DNA from: Kutzneria kofuensis | GTDB lineage: Bacteria; Actinomycetota; Actinomycetes; Mycobacteriales; Pseudonocardiaceae | Length of the DNA stretch: 64,000 nt | Direction of reading: 5' to 3' | NCBI RefSeq assembly: GCF_014203355.1 | Contig: NZ_JACHIR010000001.1 | Span: forward strand, 5,954,038 to 6,018,037 | In this document: in pieces, positions 17,799-28,349 of the stretch | Layout of the letters: each line of letters opens with the position of its first letter | How positions within the stretch are numbered: position 1 is the first letter of the stretch | The notes under the pieces: generated by a model | Database searches by the model: none | The model's input: the letters and a program-made list of their open reading frames with translations, nothing else | What the model was told of the DNA's origin: nothing | Translations under genes and position numbers: made by a program

Positions 17799-18572
17799 AT
17801 GCCCGTCGCAGTCCGTGTCATCCCCTGTCTCGACGTCGACCGGGGCCGTGTCGTCAAAGGCGTCAACTTCACCGACCTGCGGGACGCGGGCGACCCGGTC
17901 GAGCTGGCCGCCGCCTACGACGCGGCCGGCGCGGACGAGCTGACCTTCCTGGACGTGACGGCCTCGTCCTCGGACCGGGAGACAACCTACGACGTGGTCC
18001 GGCGCACGGCCGAGCAGGTGTTCATCCCGCTCACGGTCGGCGGCGGGGTGCGCGCGCCGGAGGACGTGGACCGGCTGCTGCGCGCGGGCGCGGACAAGGT
18101 CAGCATCAACACGGCCGCGATCGCCCGGCCGGAGCTGCTGCGCGAGGCGTCGCAGCGGTTCGGCGCGCAGTGCATCGTGCTGTCGGTGGACGCGCGGCGG
18201 GTGCCGGCGGACGGCCAGCCGACGGCGTCGGGCTTCGAGGTCACGACCCACGGTGGCCGTCGCGGCACGGGCATCGACGCCGTCGAGTGGGCGGCCCGGG
18301 GCCAGGAGTTGGGCGTCGGCGAGATCCTGCTCAACTCGATGGACGCCGACGGCACGAAGGCCGGCTTCGACCTGGAGCTGATCCGGCTGGTGCGGTCGGT
18401 GGTGAGCGTGCCGCTGATCGCCAGCGGCGGCGCCGGCCAGGTCGACCACTTCCCGCCGGCGATCGAGGCCGGCGCGGACGCGGTGCTCGCGGCGAGCGTG
18501 TTCCACTTCGGCACGCTCAGCATCGGCGAGGTGAAGGACGAGCTCAGGGGCGCGGGAGTGGTGGTCCGGTGA
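17799..18572 (+). CDS. hisF: Imidazole glycerol phosphate synthase, cyclase subunit
   Basis: 257 residues, TIM barrel. Cyclises PRFAR with ammonia from HisH to give imidazole glycerol phosphate and AICAR. Asp11 in [15 protein letters not shown] and the second catalytic Asp (about 130) in VLSVDARRV are present, along with GGGVRAPED and [12 protein letters not shown] phosphate loops. It sits apart from hisH and next to a membrane protein gene and hisI. Confidence 0.96.
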   Translation: MPVAVRVIPCLDVDRGRVVKGVNFTDLRDAGDPVELAAAYDAAGADELTFLDVTASSSDRETTYDVVRRTAEQVFIPLTVGGGVRAPEDVDRLLRAGADKVSINTAAIARPELLREASQRFGAQCIVLSVDARRVPADGQPTASGFEVTTHGGRRGTGIDAVEWAARGQELGVGEILLNSMDADGTKAGFDLELIRLVRSVVSVPLIASGGAGQVDHFPPAIEAGADAVLAASVFHFGTLSIGEVKDELRGAGVVVR

Positions 18573-18606
18573 AGGCTGAGCTGCTGGCCGCCCGGGCGGT
18601 GGCCCG

Positions 18607-18990
18607 GTGAGACAGGTGCTGCCCGGGGCGTCCGCCCCGGTGGAGATCAAGATCGCGTCCCTGGTCCTGGCCGGCGGGGGACTGGTGTTCCTGCTGACGT
18701 TCCTGGTCCTCGGCATCCAGGTCGGCGACCTCGGCTCGATCATCCTGCCGGCGCCGGTCGCGGTGATCAGCCTCGGCCTCGGGGCGGGGCTGCTCGGCGG
18801 CGTGCGGCCGGTGCGGATCCCGGCTCTACTGTGGACGATCCTCGTCGCGGTGCTGTACGCCTCGTTCGCGCTGCTGGCCGTCGACGTGTGGATCGCGGTG
18901 CTGTCCGGGGTGCTGGCCGCCGCGACCGTGTACTCCCTCGTCATGCAGATCACCCTCCCCGCCCGTCGACACATGGGAAGCACAACGTGA
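18607..18990 (+). CDS. Four-helix membrane protein between hisF and hisI
   Basis: 127 residues, function not recognised. GTG 18607. Four hydrophobic segments (about 17-37, 43-63, 70-88, 93-112) with short loops, and a basic end ([11 protein letters not shown]). Its TGA overlaps the hisI GTG by four bases, so the two are translationally coupled. A 34-base gap from hisF contains only a 13-codon open frame that I do not call. The coupling indicates membership of the his transcription unit though not necessarily a role in histidine synthesis. Confidence 0.75.
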   Translation: MRQVLPGASAPVEIKIASLVLAGGGLVFLLTFLVLGIQVGDLGSIILPAPVAVISLGLGAGLLGGVRPVRIPALLWTILVAVLYASFALLAVDVWIAVLSGVLAAATVYSLVMQITLPARRHMGSTT

Positions 18991-19328
18991 CCGACACGCT
19001 CGACCCCGAGATCGCCAAGCGGCTCAAGCGAAACGCCGAGGGCCTGGTGTGTGCCGTGGCGCAGCAGCGCGGCACCGGCGAGGTGCTGATGGTGGCGTGG
19101 ATGGACGACGCCGCGCTGCACCGCACGCTGACCACCCGTGAGGCGACGTACTTCTCCCGCAGCCGCAACCAGCAGTGGATCAAGGGTGAAACCTCGGGCC
19201 ACACGCAGCGAGTGCACGAAGTGCGGCTCGATTGTGACGGAGACACGGTGCTGTTGGTGGTCGACCAGGAGGGCGGGGCCTGTCACACGGGCGACCGCAC
19301 CTGTTTCGACGCCGTCAAGCTGCTGTGA
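18987..19328 (+). CDS. hisI: Phosphoribosyl-AMP cyclohydrolase
   Basis: 113 residues, monofunctional (no HisE pyrophosphatase domain). Opens the adenine ring of phosphoribosyl-AMP. Landmarks: [28 protein letters not shown], and the metal cysteines in LDCDGDT and the [12 protein letters not shown] segment. GTG 18987 overlaps the stop of the upstream membrane protein gene. It ends the his genes here; the next gene is convergent and starts one base after. Confidence 0.96.
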   Translation: MTDTLDPEIAKRLKRNAEGLVCAVAQQRGTGEVLMVAWMDDAALHRTLTTREATYFSRSRNQQWIKGETSGHTQRVHEVRLDCDGDTVLLVVDQEGGACHTGDRTCFDAVKLL

Positions 19329-19329
19329 C

Positions 19330-19920
19330 TCAGAGTTTTCCGGTCAGGTAACGCTGCAGCGTCGGCCCGATGGTGGCCACGAGCGTCTCCACGTCGGCGG
19401 AGGCCAGCGGCTCCAGCCGGATCACGTACCGGGCCAGGCCGAGTCCGGACAGCTGGGACCCGAACAGGGCGAGCCGGAGTTCGGGTTGATCGACGCCGAG
19501 TTCACGAAGCATGCCCCCGAATACGGCGGTGATGAACTCCCGCAGCATCTGGGCCGCCGACTCCTGCGTGGCGGCGCTGCGCACGAGCGTGGCGAAGGCC
19601 CCGCCACCGGTGTTGTCCCACACGGCGAGGAACTGCCGCACGACCCGTACGGCCAGCTCATCGACGGGACCGGCGAACACGTGCTCCTTGATCCACTCGG
19701 GGGTGATGGGCAGCTGCACGGCCGCCGCGAACAGGCCCTGCTTGCCGCCGAACCAGTGGTTGACCATGGCGGGATCGACCTCCGCCCGGGCGGCGATGGC
19801 GCGTACCGTGGCGCCGTCGAAACCCTGTTCGGTGAAGACCTCCCGGGCGGCCGCGAGCAGGGCGGCCTTGGTGTCCTCGCCGGCGGGCCGGCGGCCCCGC
19901 CGCTTCGGATCGGTCACGTC
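19330..19920 (-). CDS. TetR family transcriptional regulator
   Basis: 196 residues from GTG 19920, chosen for its AGGAG site 5 bases upstream; an upstream TTG would place the start inside the operator. HTH at about 22-60 (FTEQGFDGATVRAIAARAEVDPAMVNHWFGGKQGLF). The C-terminal ligand domain matches the TetR_C type with MLRELGVDQPELRLALFGSQLSGLGLAR. It is divergent from trpE; the 20-bp palindrome between them is its likely operator. Confidence 0.88.
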   Translation of the reverse strand, partial: DVTDPKRRGRRPAGEDTKAALLAAAREVFTEQGFDGATVRAIAARAEVDPAMVNHWFGGKQGLFAAAVQLPITPEWIKEHVFAGPVDELAVRVVRQFLAVWDNTGGGAFATLVRSAATQESAAQMLREFITAVFGGMLRELGVDQPELRLALFGSQLSGLGLARYVIRLEPLASADVETLVATIGPTLQRYLTGKL

Positions 19921-19928
19921 CACTCCTA

Positions 19929-19948
19929 ATTTCAACAACCATTGAAAT
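19929..19948. promoter_or_regulatory. TetR-type operator between tetR and trpE
   Basis: ATTTCAA-N6-TTGAAAT, a perfect 7-bp inverted repeat, starts 8 bases upstream of the tetR GTG and covers its 5' leader/promoter. It is 37-56 bases upstream of the -10 proposed for trpE. Confidence 0.6.
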
Positions 19949-19984
19949 CTAGGGTCGGATCGTCACGGCGTCAACCTCATGGAG

Positions 19985-19990
19985 CAGAAT
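19985..19990 (+). promoter_or_regulatory. Possible -10 (CAGAAT) for trpE
   Basis: CAGAAT ends 7 bases before ATG 19998. No trp leader peptide or attenuator-like structure was seen before trpE. Confidence 0.3.
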
Positions 19991-19997
19991 GGCAGCC

Positions 19998-21527
19998 ATG
20001 GTCAGTGCCTTCGGGGAGGTCAGTCCCAGCCGCGAGGAGTTCCGCGCGCTGGCGGCGCAGCGCAGGGTCATCCCGGTCGTCCGCCGCCTGCTGGCGGACG
20101 CCGAGACGCCGGTGGGGGTGTACCGCAAGCTCGCCGCCGACCGGCCGGGCACCTTCCTGCTGGAGTCAGCCGAGAACGGCCGCTCCTGGTCGCGCTGGTC
20201 CTTCGTGGGCGTGCGCAGCCCGGCGGCGCTGACCGTGCTGGACGGCGAGGCGGCGTGGACCGGCAAGCCCCCGGTGGGCCTGCCCCGCGGCGGCGACCCG
20301 CTGCAGGCCCTGCGCGAGACGATCGAGATCCTGCGCACGGACCCGCTGCCCGACCTGCCGCCGCTGACGGGCGGCATGGTCGGCTTCATCGGCTACGACG
20401 CGGTGCGCCGGCTGGAGCGCCTGCCGGAGCTGGCCGAGAACGACCTGCAGATCCCCGAGATGGTGATGCTGCTGGCCACCGACCTGGCGGCGCTGGACCA
20501 CCACTCCGGCTCCATCACGCTGATCGCCAACGCCGTCAACTGGGACGACTCCCCGGAGCGGGTCGACGCCGCGTACGACGACGCCGTCCGCCGGCTGGAC
20601 CAGATGACCGAGGAACTGTCCACGGAGACCCCGCCGACGGCGTCGGTGCTGCGGCCGGCCGAGGTGCGGATGCGCCGCCGCCGCACGTCCGAGGAGTTCG
20701 GCGCGGCCGTGGAGACGGCCAAGGAGGCCATCCGCGCCGGCGAGGCGTTCCAGGTCGTGCTGTCGCAGCGGTTCGAGATGGACACCACCGCCGACGCCCT
20801 GGACGTCTACCGGGTGCTGCGCACGACCAACCCCAGCCCGTACATGTACCTGCTGCGGCTGGAGGGCTTCGACATCGTCGGCGCGAGCCCGGAGGCGCTG
20901 GTCACGGTGCGCGAGGGCAAGGCGACCGCGCACCCGATCGCCGGCACCCGCTGGCGCGGCGCGGACGCCGACGAGGACGCGTTGCTGGAGAAGGACCTGC
21001 TCTCCGACGCCAAGGAACGCGCCGAGCACCTGATGCTGGTCGACCTGGGCCGCAACGACCTGGGCCGGGTCTGCCGCCCCGGCTCCGTGCACGTGGTCGA
21101 CTTCTTCAAGGTCGAGCGGTACAGCCACGTCATGCACATCGTGTCCACGGTCACCGGCGAGCTGGACGAGGGCCGCACCGCCTTCGACGCGCTGACGGCC
21201 TGCTTCCCGGCCGGCACGTTGTCCGGCGCGCCGAAACCCCGTGCCATGGAGCTGATCGAGGAGCTGGAGCCGACCCGGCGCGGCCTGTACGGCGGCATCG
21301 TCGGCTACCTGGACTTCGCCGGCGACGGCGACACGGCGATCGCCATCCGCACGGCCCTGGTCCGCGACGGCGTGGCGTACGTGCAGGCCGGCGCGGGCAT
21401 CGTGGCCGACTCGAACCCGCAGGCGGAGGACACCGAGTGCCTGAACAAGGCGCGCGCGGTGCTCGCCGCCATCGCCACCGCGGAGACGCTGCGGCCGGCC
21501 CGCGAGTCGGTGACCGCCGATGTCTGA
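19998..21527 (+). CDS. trpE: Anthranilate synthase component I
   Basis: 509 residues from ATG 19998 (ATG 19989 is also in frame). Makes anthranilate from chorismate, with the TrpG glutaminase supplying ammonia; trpG is not in this window. The feedback-inhibition motif LLES is at about residue 53, and the chorismate domain shows [31 protein letters not shown], and the C-terminal [21 protein letters not shown]. Followed by the Trp-associated membrane protein with an 8-base overlap. Confidence 0.95.
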   Translation: MVSAFGEVSPSREEFRALAAQRRVIPVVRRLLADAETPVGVYRKLAADRPGTFLLESAENGRSWSRWSFVGVRSPAALTVLDGEAAWTGKPPVGLPRGGDPLQALRETIEILRTDPLPDLPPLTGGMVGFIGYDAVRRLERLPELAENDLQIPEMVMLLATDLAALDHHSGSITLIANAVNWDDSPERVDAAYDDAVRRLDQMTEELSTETPPTASVLRPAEVRMRRRRTSEEFGAAVETAKEAIRAGEAFQVVLSQRFEMDTTADALDVYRVLRTTNPSPYMYLLRLEGFDIVGASPEALVTVREGKATAHPIAGTRWRGADADEDALLEKDLLSDAKERAEHLMLVDLGRNDLGRVCRPGSVHVVDFFKVERYSHVMHIVSTVTGELDEGRTAFDALTACFPAGTLSGAPKPRAMELIEELEPTRRGLYGGIVGYLDFAGDGDTAIAIRTALVRDGVAYVQAGAGIVADSNPQAEDTECLNKARAVLAAIATAETLRPARESVTADV

Positions 21528-22062
21528 CCGGCGTCCACTCTGGACGGTAGTTGGGCTGCTGGCGCTGGCCTCGCTGCTGCTGTGGGCGTCGTCGCTGATG
21601 ACGTGGTCGTGGACGCAGCACAGCGACCCGCTGGCCGGGGTGGTCACCACCAAGCTCACCGGCTCGGAGCGGGAGGCCGCGCTGGTGCCGCTGGCCCTGC
21701 TGTCGCTGGCGCTGATCGCCGCGGTGGTGGCGACCGGCGGCCTGGTGCGGCGGATCGCCGGCGGGGTGGTCTTCCTCGTCGGCGTCTGGACGGTCTGGCT
21801 CGCCTTCGACGGAGCGAACGAAGTCTTCAGCACGCACCCCGATGCCTACCCCTTCGCGACGATCGCGGCGGGTCACGGCATCGCGGTGCTGGCCGGGCTG
21901 GCCGTGACGCTGGCGGGTGTCCTGTTGGTCCGATCCGGCCACCGGATGCCCCGGCTCGGGGCGAAATACCAGGCCCCGTCGCAGGCCAGGCGGGTGAGCG
22001 ACCCGGACCGGGAGCTGTGGCAGGCGCTGGACGCCGGCTCCGACCCCACCGCCAGTCAGTGA
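21520..22062 (+). CDS. Trp biosynthesis-associated membrane protein (TIGR02234 type)
   Basis: 180 residues. ATG 21520 lies inside the end of trpE (8-base overlap). Four hydrophobic segments (about 7-24, 55-72, 78-95, 115-137) and a polar C-terminal tail. Its position directly after trpE and the WSSLMTW-like first periplasmic loop are those of the conserved actinobacterial family always found with trp genes. The function is unknown; a role in aromatic amino-acid transport or sensing has been guessed only from context. Confidence 0.85.
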   Translation: MSDRRPLWTVVGLLALASLLLWASSLMTWSWTQHSDPLAGVVTTKLTGSEREAALVPLALLSLALIAAVVATGGLVRRIAGGVVFLVGVWTVWLAFDGANEVFSTHPDAYPFATIAAGHGIAVLAGLAVTLAGVLLVRSGHRMPRLGAKYQAPSQARRVSDPDRELWQALDAGSDPTASQ

Positions 22063-22190
22063 CGGAAGCGGCACGCGGCGTGATTGTTACCGGATAGGGC
22101 CTTGACTACCAGGGGGTCTTTCGGTGACCCGCCGTACGTGCCGAATTCATCGCGGGGTTAGCATCGTTTGCGGCGGGAAGGGGAGTTGGC

Positions 22191-23000
22191 GTGTCCGTGC
22201 TCGACTCGATCATCGACGGCGTCCGCGCCGACCTGGCCGTGCGCGAGGCCGAGATCCCATTCGAGGTCATCAAGGAACGCTCACTGGCGGCGCCCGCGCC
22301 GCGGGACGTGATGGCCGCCCTGAACGCGCCCGGCATCGGCGTCATCGCCGAGGTGAAGCGGCGCAGCCCGGCGCGCGGCGAACTGGCCCCGGTGCTCGAT
22401 CCGGCTGAACTGGCAAGGGATTACGAGGCCGCGGGCGCTCGCGTGATCAGCGTGCTGACCGAGCGGCGGCACTTCGGCGGGTCGCTGGCCGACCTCGACG
22501 CCGTGCGGGCCGCGGTGAACGTTCCGTTGCTGCGCAAGGACTTCGTGGTCAGCCCGTACCAGGTGCACGAGGCGCGGGCGCACGGCGCCGACATGGTGCT
22601 GCTGATCGTCGCCGCGCTGGAGCAGAACGCGCTGGAGGCGCTGCTGGACCGCGTGGAGTCGCTGGGCATGGTCGCGCTCGTCGAGGTGCACAACGCCGAG
22701 GAGTGCGACCGGGCCCTGGAGGCCGGCGCGACGGTGCTCGGCGTGAACGCGCGCAATCTGCACACCCTCGAGGTGGACCGGGACGTGTTCACCCGCCTGG
22801 CGCCCGGCCTGCCGTTCGACACCTACAAGGTGGCCGAGTCCGGCGTGCGCAGCCCCGGCGACCTGATGGCCTACGCCGGCGCCGGCGCGGACTCGGTGCT
22901 GGTCGGCGAGAGCCTGATCACCAGCGGCGACCCGAAGGCGGCGGTGACGCAGCTGGTCACCGCCGGCTCGCACCCCGCGTGCCCGCGGCCGAGTCGATAG
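22191..23000 (+). CDS. trpC: Indole-3-glycerol phosphate synthase
   Basis: 269 residues, monofunctional (no TrpF domain). Converts CdRP to indole glycerol phosphate. Landmarks: [14 protein letters not shown] with the catalytic Lys and the SP motif, [31 protein letters not shown] and [14 protein letters not shown] 22191 has GGGGAG 5 bases upstream. The 128 bases before it contain a weak hairpin (22114-22130) but no Trp-codon leader peptide. Confidence 0.96.
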   Translation: MSVLDSIIDGVRADLAVREAEIPFEVIKERSLAAPAPRDVMAALNAPGIGVIAEVKRRSPARGELAPVLDPAELARDYEAAGARVISVLTERRHFGGSLADLDAVRAAVNVPLLRKDFVVSPYQVHEARAHGADMVLLIVAALEQNALEALLDRVESLGMVALVEVHNAEECDRALEAGATVLGVNARNLHTLEVDRDVFTRLAPGLPFDTYKVAESGVRSPGDLMAYAGAGADSVLVGESLITSGDPKAAVTQLVTAGSHPACPRPSR

Positions 23001-23036
23001 ACCTTTGCGCCAGGTAGAGCGACCTTCTGGGGAGAC

Positions 23037-24247
<1,211 letters not shown>

Positions 24248-24248
<1 letters not shown>

Positions 24249-25018
24249 TGCCGCTGCTCGCCGAGGGACGCTCCTCGCTGATCGGTTACCTGCCGGCCGG
24301 CTTCCCCACCGTCGAGGGCTCGAAGTCGCTGCTCAAGGCCATGATCGACGGTGGCTGCGACCTGGTCGAGGTGGGCGTGCCCTACTCGGACCCGGTGATG
24401 GACGGCCCGACCATCCAGGCCGCCGCCGACCAGGCCCTGGCCGGCGGTTTCCGGCTGCGGCACGTGTTCGAGGTCGTCGAGGCCGTCTCGGCGGCCGGCG
24501 GCAAGGCCGTGGTGATGAGCTACTGGAACCCGATCTACCACTACGGCGTGGACAGGTTCTCGCGTGACCTGGCCGCGGCCGGCGGGCTCGGCATCATCAC
24601 GCCGGACCTGGTGCCGGACGAGGCCGAGGAGTGGATGGCGGCGTCGCAGGCGCACGGCCTGAACCGCATCTTCCTGGTCGCGCCGTCCTCGACCGAGGAG
24701 CGCATCGCCATGACCGCGGCGGCCAGCAGCGGCTTCCTGTACGCCACGTCCGTGATGGGCGTGACCGGCGCGCGGGACGTCGTCGGTTCGGCGGCCCCGG
24801 AGCTGGTGGCGCGGGTCCGCGCGCACACCGACCTGCCGATCGGCGTCGGCCTGGGCGTGAAGTCCGGGGCGCAGGCGGCCGAGCTGGCCGGCTTCGCCGA
24901 CGCGGTCATCGTCGGCTCGGCCTTCGTGACCAGGTCGGCCGAGGGCGAGTCCGGCGTCGCCGACCTGGCCAAGGAGCTCGCCGACGGCGTCCGCAACCCG
25001 GTGGTCCCGGCGGCCTGA
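24248..25018 (+). CDS. trpA: Tryptophan synthase alpha chain
   Basis: 256 residues. Cleaves indole glycerol phosphate to indole and G3P and channels indole to TrpB. Seen: LIGYLPAGFPT, the catalytic Glu in VEVGVPYSDPVMDGP, Asp of the family in the YWNPIY/PDLV region, and GVTGARDVV. ATG 24248 shares a base with the trpB stop. Confidence 0.96.
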
Positions 25019-25086
25019 TCCGGTCGGTTCCCGCTTTGTGACCTGATGCGGACCCGGCCGGGGCACAGTCGTCACGCGGCCTCGGC

Positions 25087-25092
25087 TACGGT
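25087..25092 (+). promoter_or_regulatory. Putative -10 (TACGGT) for lgt, leaderless
   Basis: TACGGT ends 6 bases before the lgt GTG; no ribosome site is present. Confidence 0.45.
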
Positions 25093-25098
25093 GGGCGC

Positions 25099-26202
25099 GT
25101 GGCGAAGACCGTGATCCTGGCCAGCTTCCCCAGCCCACCCCAGGGCGTCTGGCACCTCGGGCCCATCCCGATCCGGGCCTACGCGCTGTGCATCATCGTC
25201 GGCATCATCGTGGCGATCGTGTGGGGCGAGCGGCGCTTCCAGGCCCGTGGCGGCCAGAAGGGCTTCATCACCGACCTCGCGGTCTGGGCCGTGCCGTTCG
25301 GCCTGGTCGGCGGCCGGCTGTACCACCTGGCCACCGACTGGCGGACCTACTTCGGCCCCGGCGGCAACCCGATCGGGGCGCTCGAGGTGTGGAACGGCGG
25401 CCTGGGCATCTGGGGCGCCATCGCGCTGGGCGGCGTGGGCGCGTGGATCGGCGCCCGGCGGCGTGGCGTGCCGCTGCCCGCGGTCGCCGACGCCATCGCG
25501 CCGGGCATCGTGCTCGCGCAGGCCATCGGCCGCCTCGGCAACTACTTCAACCAGGAGCTCTACGGCCGCGCCACCGACGTGCCGTGGGCGCTGGAGATCT
25601 TCAACCGGGTCGACCCGGCGACCGGCGTGGCCGACCCGATCAACGGCGTCGCGCAGGGCCCGCCGACCGAGCTCGTGCACCCGACGTTCCTCTACGAGCT
25701 GCTGTGGAACATCGGCGTCGCGCTGCTGGTGGTGTGGGCGGACCGCCGGTTCAAGCTGGGCCACGGCCGGGCGTTCGCGCTGTACGTCGCGGCGTACACG
25801 GCCGGCCGGTTCTGGATCGAGCTGATGCGCAACGACGAGGCGACGCACGTGTTCGGCGTCCGCATCAACGTCTTCGTCGCGGCGCTGGTGTTCATCGGCG
25901 CGGTCGTCTACATCGTCGTGGCCCGCAAGCGCGGCCCGCGGGAGGACCTGGCGGCGATCCGCGAGGCCCACGAGGCCGGCCTGTCCGCCGCTGCCGGCGA
26001 CGCCACGGAGCCCGTCGAGGGCGACGAGGAGCCGTCGGAGAAGGCGGTCGACGAGGAAGCCGCCGAGCCTTCGGAGCCGAAGGAGCCCGAGGCCGACAAG
26101 GCCGAGGAAGCGTCGGACTCGTCCGAGGCCGAACCCGCCTCGGCTTCGGCTTCGGCTTCGGAAGAGTCACGGGTCTCCGAAGCCGCCGAGCGCAAGAGCT
26201 GA
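25099..26202 (+). CDS. lgt: Prolipoprotein diacylglyceryl transferase
   Basis: 367 residues. Integral membrane enzyme that attaches diacylglycerol to the lipobox cysteine of prolipoproteins; its substrates here include the binding lipoproteins in this window. Seven or so hydrophobic segments; signatures WNGGLGIWG, the Lgt stretch IGRLGNYFNQELYG (about 150) with its essential Arg and Asn, HPTFLYE, and a late Arg-Phe-x2-Glu (GRFWIELMRND). The C-terminal 90 residues are an acidic Glu/Ala/Ser-rich tail ending in a short ASASAS run, common in actinobacterial Lgt and not needed for catalysis. Confidence 0.95.
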   Translation: MAKTVILASFPSPPQGVWHLGPIPIRAYALCIIVGIIVAIVWGERRFQARGGQKGFITDLAVWAVPFGLVGGRLYHLATDWRTYFGPGGNPIGALEVWNGGLGIWGAIALGGVGAWIGARRRGVPLPAVADAIAPGIVLAQAIGRLGNYFNQELYGRATDVPWALEIFNRVDPATGVADPINGVAQGPPTELVHPTFLYELLWNIGVALLVVWADRRFKLGHGRAFALYVAAYTAGRFWIELMRNDEATHVFGVRINVFVAALVFIGAVVYIVVARKRGPREDLAAIREAHEAGLSAAAGDATEPVEGDEEPSEKAVDEEAAEPSEPKEPEADKAEEASDSSEAEPASASASASEESRVSEAAERKS

Positions 26203-26209
26203 CGCGGCC

Positions 26210-26215
26210 TACCAT
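26210..26215 (+). promoter_or_regulatory. Putative -10 (TACCAT) for the two-component operon
   Basis: TACCAT ends 8 bases before the regulator ATG, within the short gap after lgt. Confidence 0.35.
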
Positions 26216-26223
26216 CGCTGTCC

Positions 26224-26886
26224 ATGCGGATCCTCGTCGTCGAGGACGATGACCGGGTGGCGCGGGGCCTGGTGACGGCACTGCGCCACGCCGGCTACGA
26301 CGTGCACCGCGTGGGCACGGTGGTGGACGCCCTGAGCGCACCGCCGGTCGACGTGGTGCTGCTCGACATGGGGCTGCCCGACGGCGACGGCATCGAAGTG
26401 CTGCGCCGGCTGCGGCGGGACTCCGGGACCGCCGTGATCGCCGTGACGGCTCGTGGCGAGGAACGCGACCGGGTGCTCGGTCTGCGCACCGGGGCCGACG
26501 ACTACGTGGTGAAGCCGTTCGGCACGGCGGAGCTGCTGGCCCGCATCGAGGCCGTGCTGCGGCGGACCCGCGCGGCCCGGGCCGAGGTGGTGGATGCCGA
26601 GGTCGTGCAGGTGGGGCCGCTTCGTCTGGACAGCGCGACCCGGGCGGTGTCGGTCGACGGCCGCGAGCTCGCGTTGACCCGTAAGGAATTCGACCTGCTG
26701 GCGCTGCTGGCCGCGCGGCCCGGGCAGGTGGTCAGCCGGGACCTGATCATGGATCAGGTGTGGCAGGCGTCGTGGGAGGCGCCGACGCGGACGTTGGACA
26801 CCCACGTCGCGGCGCTGCGCGGGAAGCTCGGCGGCCAGGTGCGGATCGAGACCGTGCGGGGCGTCGGCTACCGCCTGGTGGGCTGA
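26224..26886 (+). CDS. OmpR/PhoB-type response regulator
   Basis: 220 residues. Receiver with acidic pair in VEDDD, phospho-acceptor Asp48 in VVLLDMGLPDGDG, Thr in AVTARG and Lys in VVKPFG; C-terminal winged helix at about 130-218 (LTRKEFDLLALLAARPGQVVSR, ending RIETVRGVGYRLVG). Its TGA shares a base with the ATG of the sensor kinase gene, so the pair is cotranscribed and coupled. Confidence 0.93.
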   Translation: MRILVVEDDDRVARGLVTALRHAGYDVHRVGTVVDALSAPPVDVVLLDMGLPDGDGIEVLRRLRRDSGTAVIAVTARGEERDRVLGLRTGADDYVVKPFGTAELLARIEAVLRRTRAARAEVVDAEVVQVGPLRLDSATRAVSVDGRELALTRKEFDLLALLAARPGQVVSRDLIMDQVWQASWEAPTRTLDTHVAALRGKLGGQVRIETVRGVGYRLVG

Positions 26887-28214
26887 TGCTGCGCCGGCTG
26901 CTGTTGGTGCTGATCCCGCTGCTGTTGCTGCTGGCGGCGGCTCTGGGCGTGCCGCTGGCCAATGCCGTCGCCGAGCGGGAGACGCAGACGACGTACCTGG
27001 ATCGGCTGGCCGATGTGAGCCGGTTCGCGTCGCTGGCGGAGACCGCCCTGACGTCGGAACGCACCGAGGCGTTGCAGGACGAGCTGACCCGGTACGGCCA
27101 GCTGTACGGCATTCCCGTGGCGGTGGTCGCCGCCGGTGGGGACGTGGTGCTCGGGTCCGCGCAGCGGCCGGATCTGAAGGATCCGGCGGTGGTGGCGGGG
27201 CTGAGCGCGGCGCTTTCCGGTTACCGGCCGGGTCCGCCGGATGCCGTGATGCCGTGGGAGACCTCGCCGTTGGTTGTCGTGGAGCCCGTGGGCCGGGACA
27301 GCGAGGTTGTGGCGGCCGTGGTGGCCGTGTCGCCTACCGACCGGCTGCGGGCCGACATCCTGTCCCAGTGGGGATGGCTGGCCGTGCTGGGGGTTCTGCC
27401 GCTGCTCGCCGTCATAGCGGCGGCCTGGCCGATCTCCCGCTGGATCCTCCGTCCGATTCGTCGGTTGGACGAAGCCACCGCCGCCATCGCCGGCGGCCTC
27501 GTCGACACCCACGTGGACGACGTCAGCGGTCCGCCCGAGCTGCGCCGGCTCAGCACCTCGTTCAACACCATGGTCGATGTCGTCAACACCGCGATGCGGC
27601 GCCAGCGCGACTTCGTCGCCGACGCCTCGCACCAGCTGCGCAATCCCTTGGCCAGCCTGCGTTTGGCCGTCGACAACCTCGAACCGCACCTGCCCGGCGA
27701 GGAGTTCGCTCGGGAGGCCCACCAGATCGCTGTCGAGGAGGCTCAGGAGATGGGCAACGTCCTCGACGCCCTGCTCGCCGCCACCCGTCTCGACGCCGCC
27801 GCCGAGACCGTCGACCTGGCGCTGCTGGTGTCCGCGCACCTGCCCAAGTGGCAGGCCCTCGGCGTCGCCGTGGAGACGGATGTGCCGGCGGGGCAACGGG
27901 TTCCGGTGTCCTACGGCAGCGTCCTGGACGAGCTGGTGGCCAACGCCGCCCGGCTTTCCGGCGGCACCACCGTGCGGGTGTTCTCTGTGGACGGTGAGCT
28001 GCACGTCGCCGACAACGGTGCCGGGCTGAGCGAGTCCGACCGGGCCCTGGCGCTGGGGCGGTTCTGGCGTTCCCCGAAGCACCAGAACATCAGCGGCACC
28101 GGCCTGGGCCTGGCCATCTGCGCCGACCTGGTCGCCGCCGCCGGCGGCAGTCTCCGGTTGGACGACGCCAACCCCGGTTTGGATGTGGTGATCACCCCGG
28201 CGAGTCCGGCCTGA
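26886..28214 (+). CDS. Two-component sensor histidine kinase
   Basis: 442 residues. Two membrane helices (about 5-28 and 162-181) flank an extracellular sensor of some 130 residues; a HAMP linker follows (RPIRRLDEATAAIA...). The phospho-accepting histidine is His249 in DASHQLRNPLASLRL. ATPase boxes: a short N-box (DELVANAARL, lacking the usual NALKH wording), DNGAGLS and GTGLGLAI. It should phosphorylate the regulator encoded just upstream. The stimulus is unknown. Followed by a very stable hairpin. Confidence 0.92.
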   Translation: MLRRLLLVLIPLLLLLAAALGVPLANAVAERETQTTYLDRLADVSRFASLAETALTSERTEALQDELTRYGQLYGIPVAVVAAGGDVVLGSAQRPDLKDPAVVAGLSAALSGYRPGPPDAVMPWETSPLVVVEPVGRDSEVVAAVVAVSPTDRLRADILSQWGWLAVLGVLPLLAVIAAAWPISRWILRPIRRLDEATAAIAGGLVDTHVDDVSGPPELRRLSTSFNTMVDVVNTAMRRQRDFVADASHQLRNPLASLRLAVDNLEPHLPGEEFAREAHQIAVEEAQEMGNVLDALLAATRLDAAAETVDLALLVSAHLPKWQALGVAVETDVPAGQRVPVSYGSVLDELVANAARLSGGTTVRVFSVDGELHVADNGAGLSESDRALALGRFWRSPKHQNISGTGLGLAICADLVAAAGGSLRLDDANPGLDVVITPASPA

Positions 28215-28281
28215 GCGCCGCCTCCAGAACCCGGCCAGCCAGCGCCGACGGCAGCGGTACGCCACCACCGCCTGACTCTTG

Positions 28282-28332
28282 GACCGTAGTAGGAATGCGC
28301 GGAGGTTCCCTCCGCGCATTCCTACTACGGTC
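28282..28332. terminator. 24-bp perfect hairpin after the two-component operon
   Basis: Bases 28282-28305 and 28309-28332 are exact reverse complements around the 3-base loop TTC. It starts 67 bases after the kinase stop and ends 17 bases before the lectin ATG, just before the lectin ribosome site. It probably ends kinase transcription, but the perfection of the arms and closeness to the next start are unusual. Confidence 0.6.
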
Positions 28333-28349
28333 GGCAGGTGGAGGGGAAC

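Noticed and set aside
18568-18609. A 13-codon frame overlapping both hisF and the membrane protein gene with GTGA junctions
   Set aside because: Too short and composed of common Leu/Ala/Arg codons; no evidence that it is translated.
22063-22190. trp attenuator before trpC, and a leader peptide before trpE
   Set aside because: No short frame with tandem TGG codons on the plus strand; the only hairpin has a 5-bp stem.
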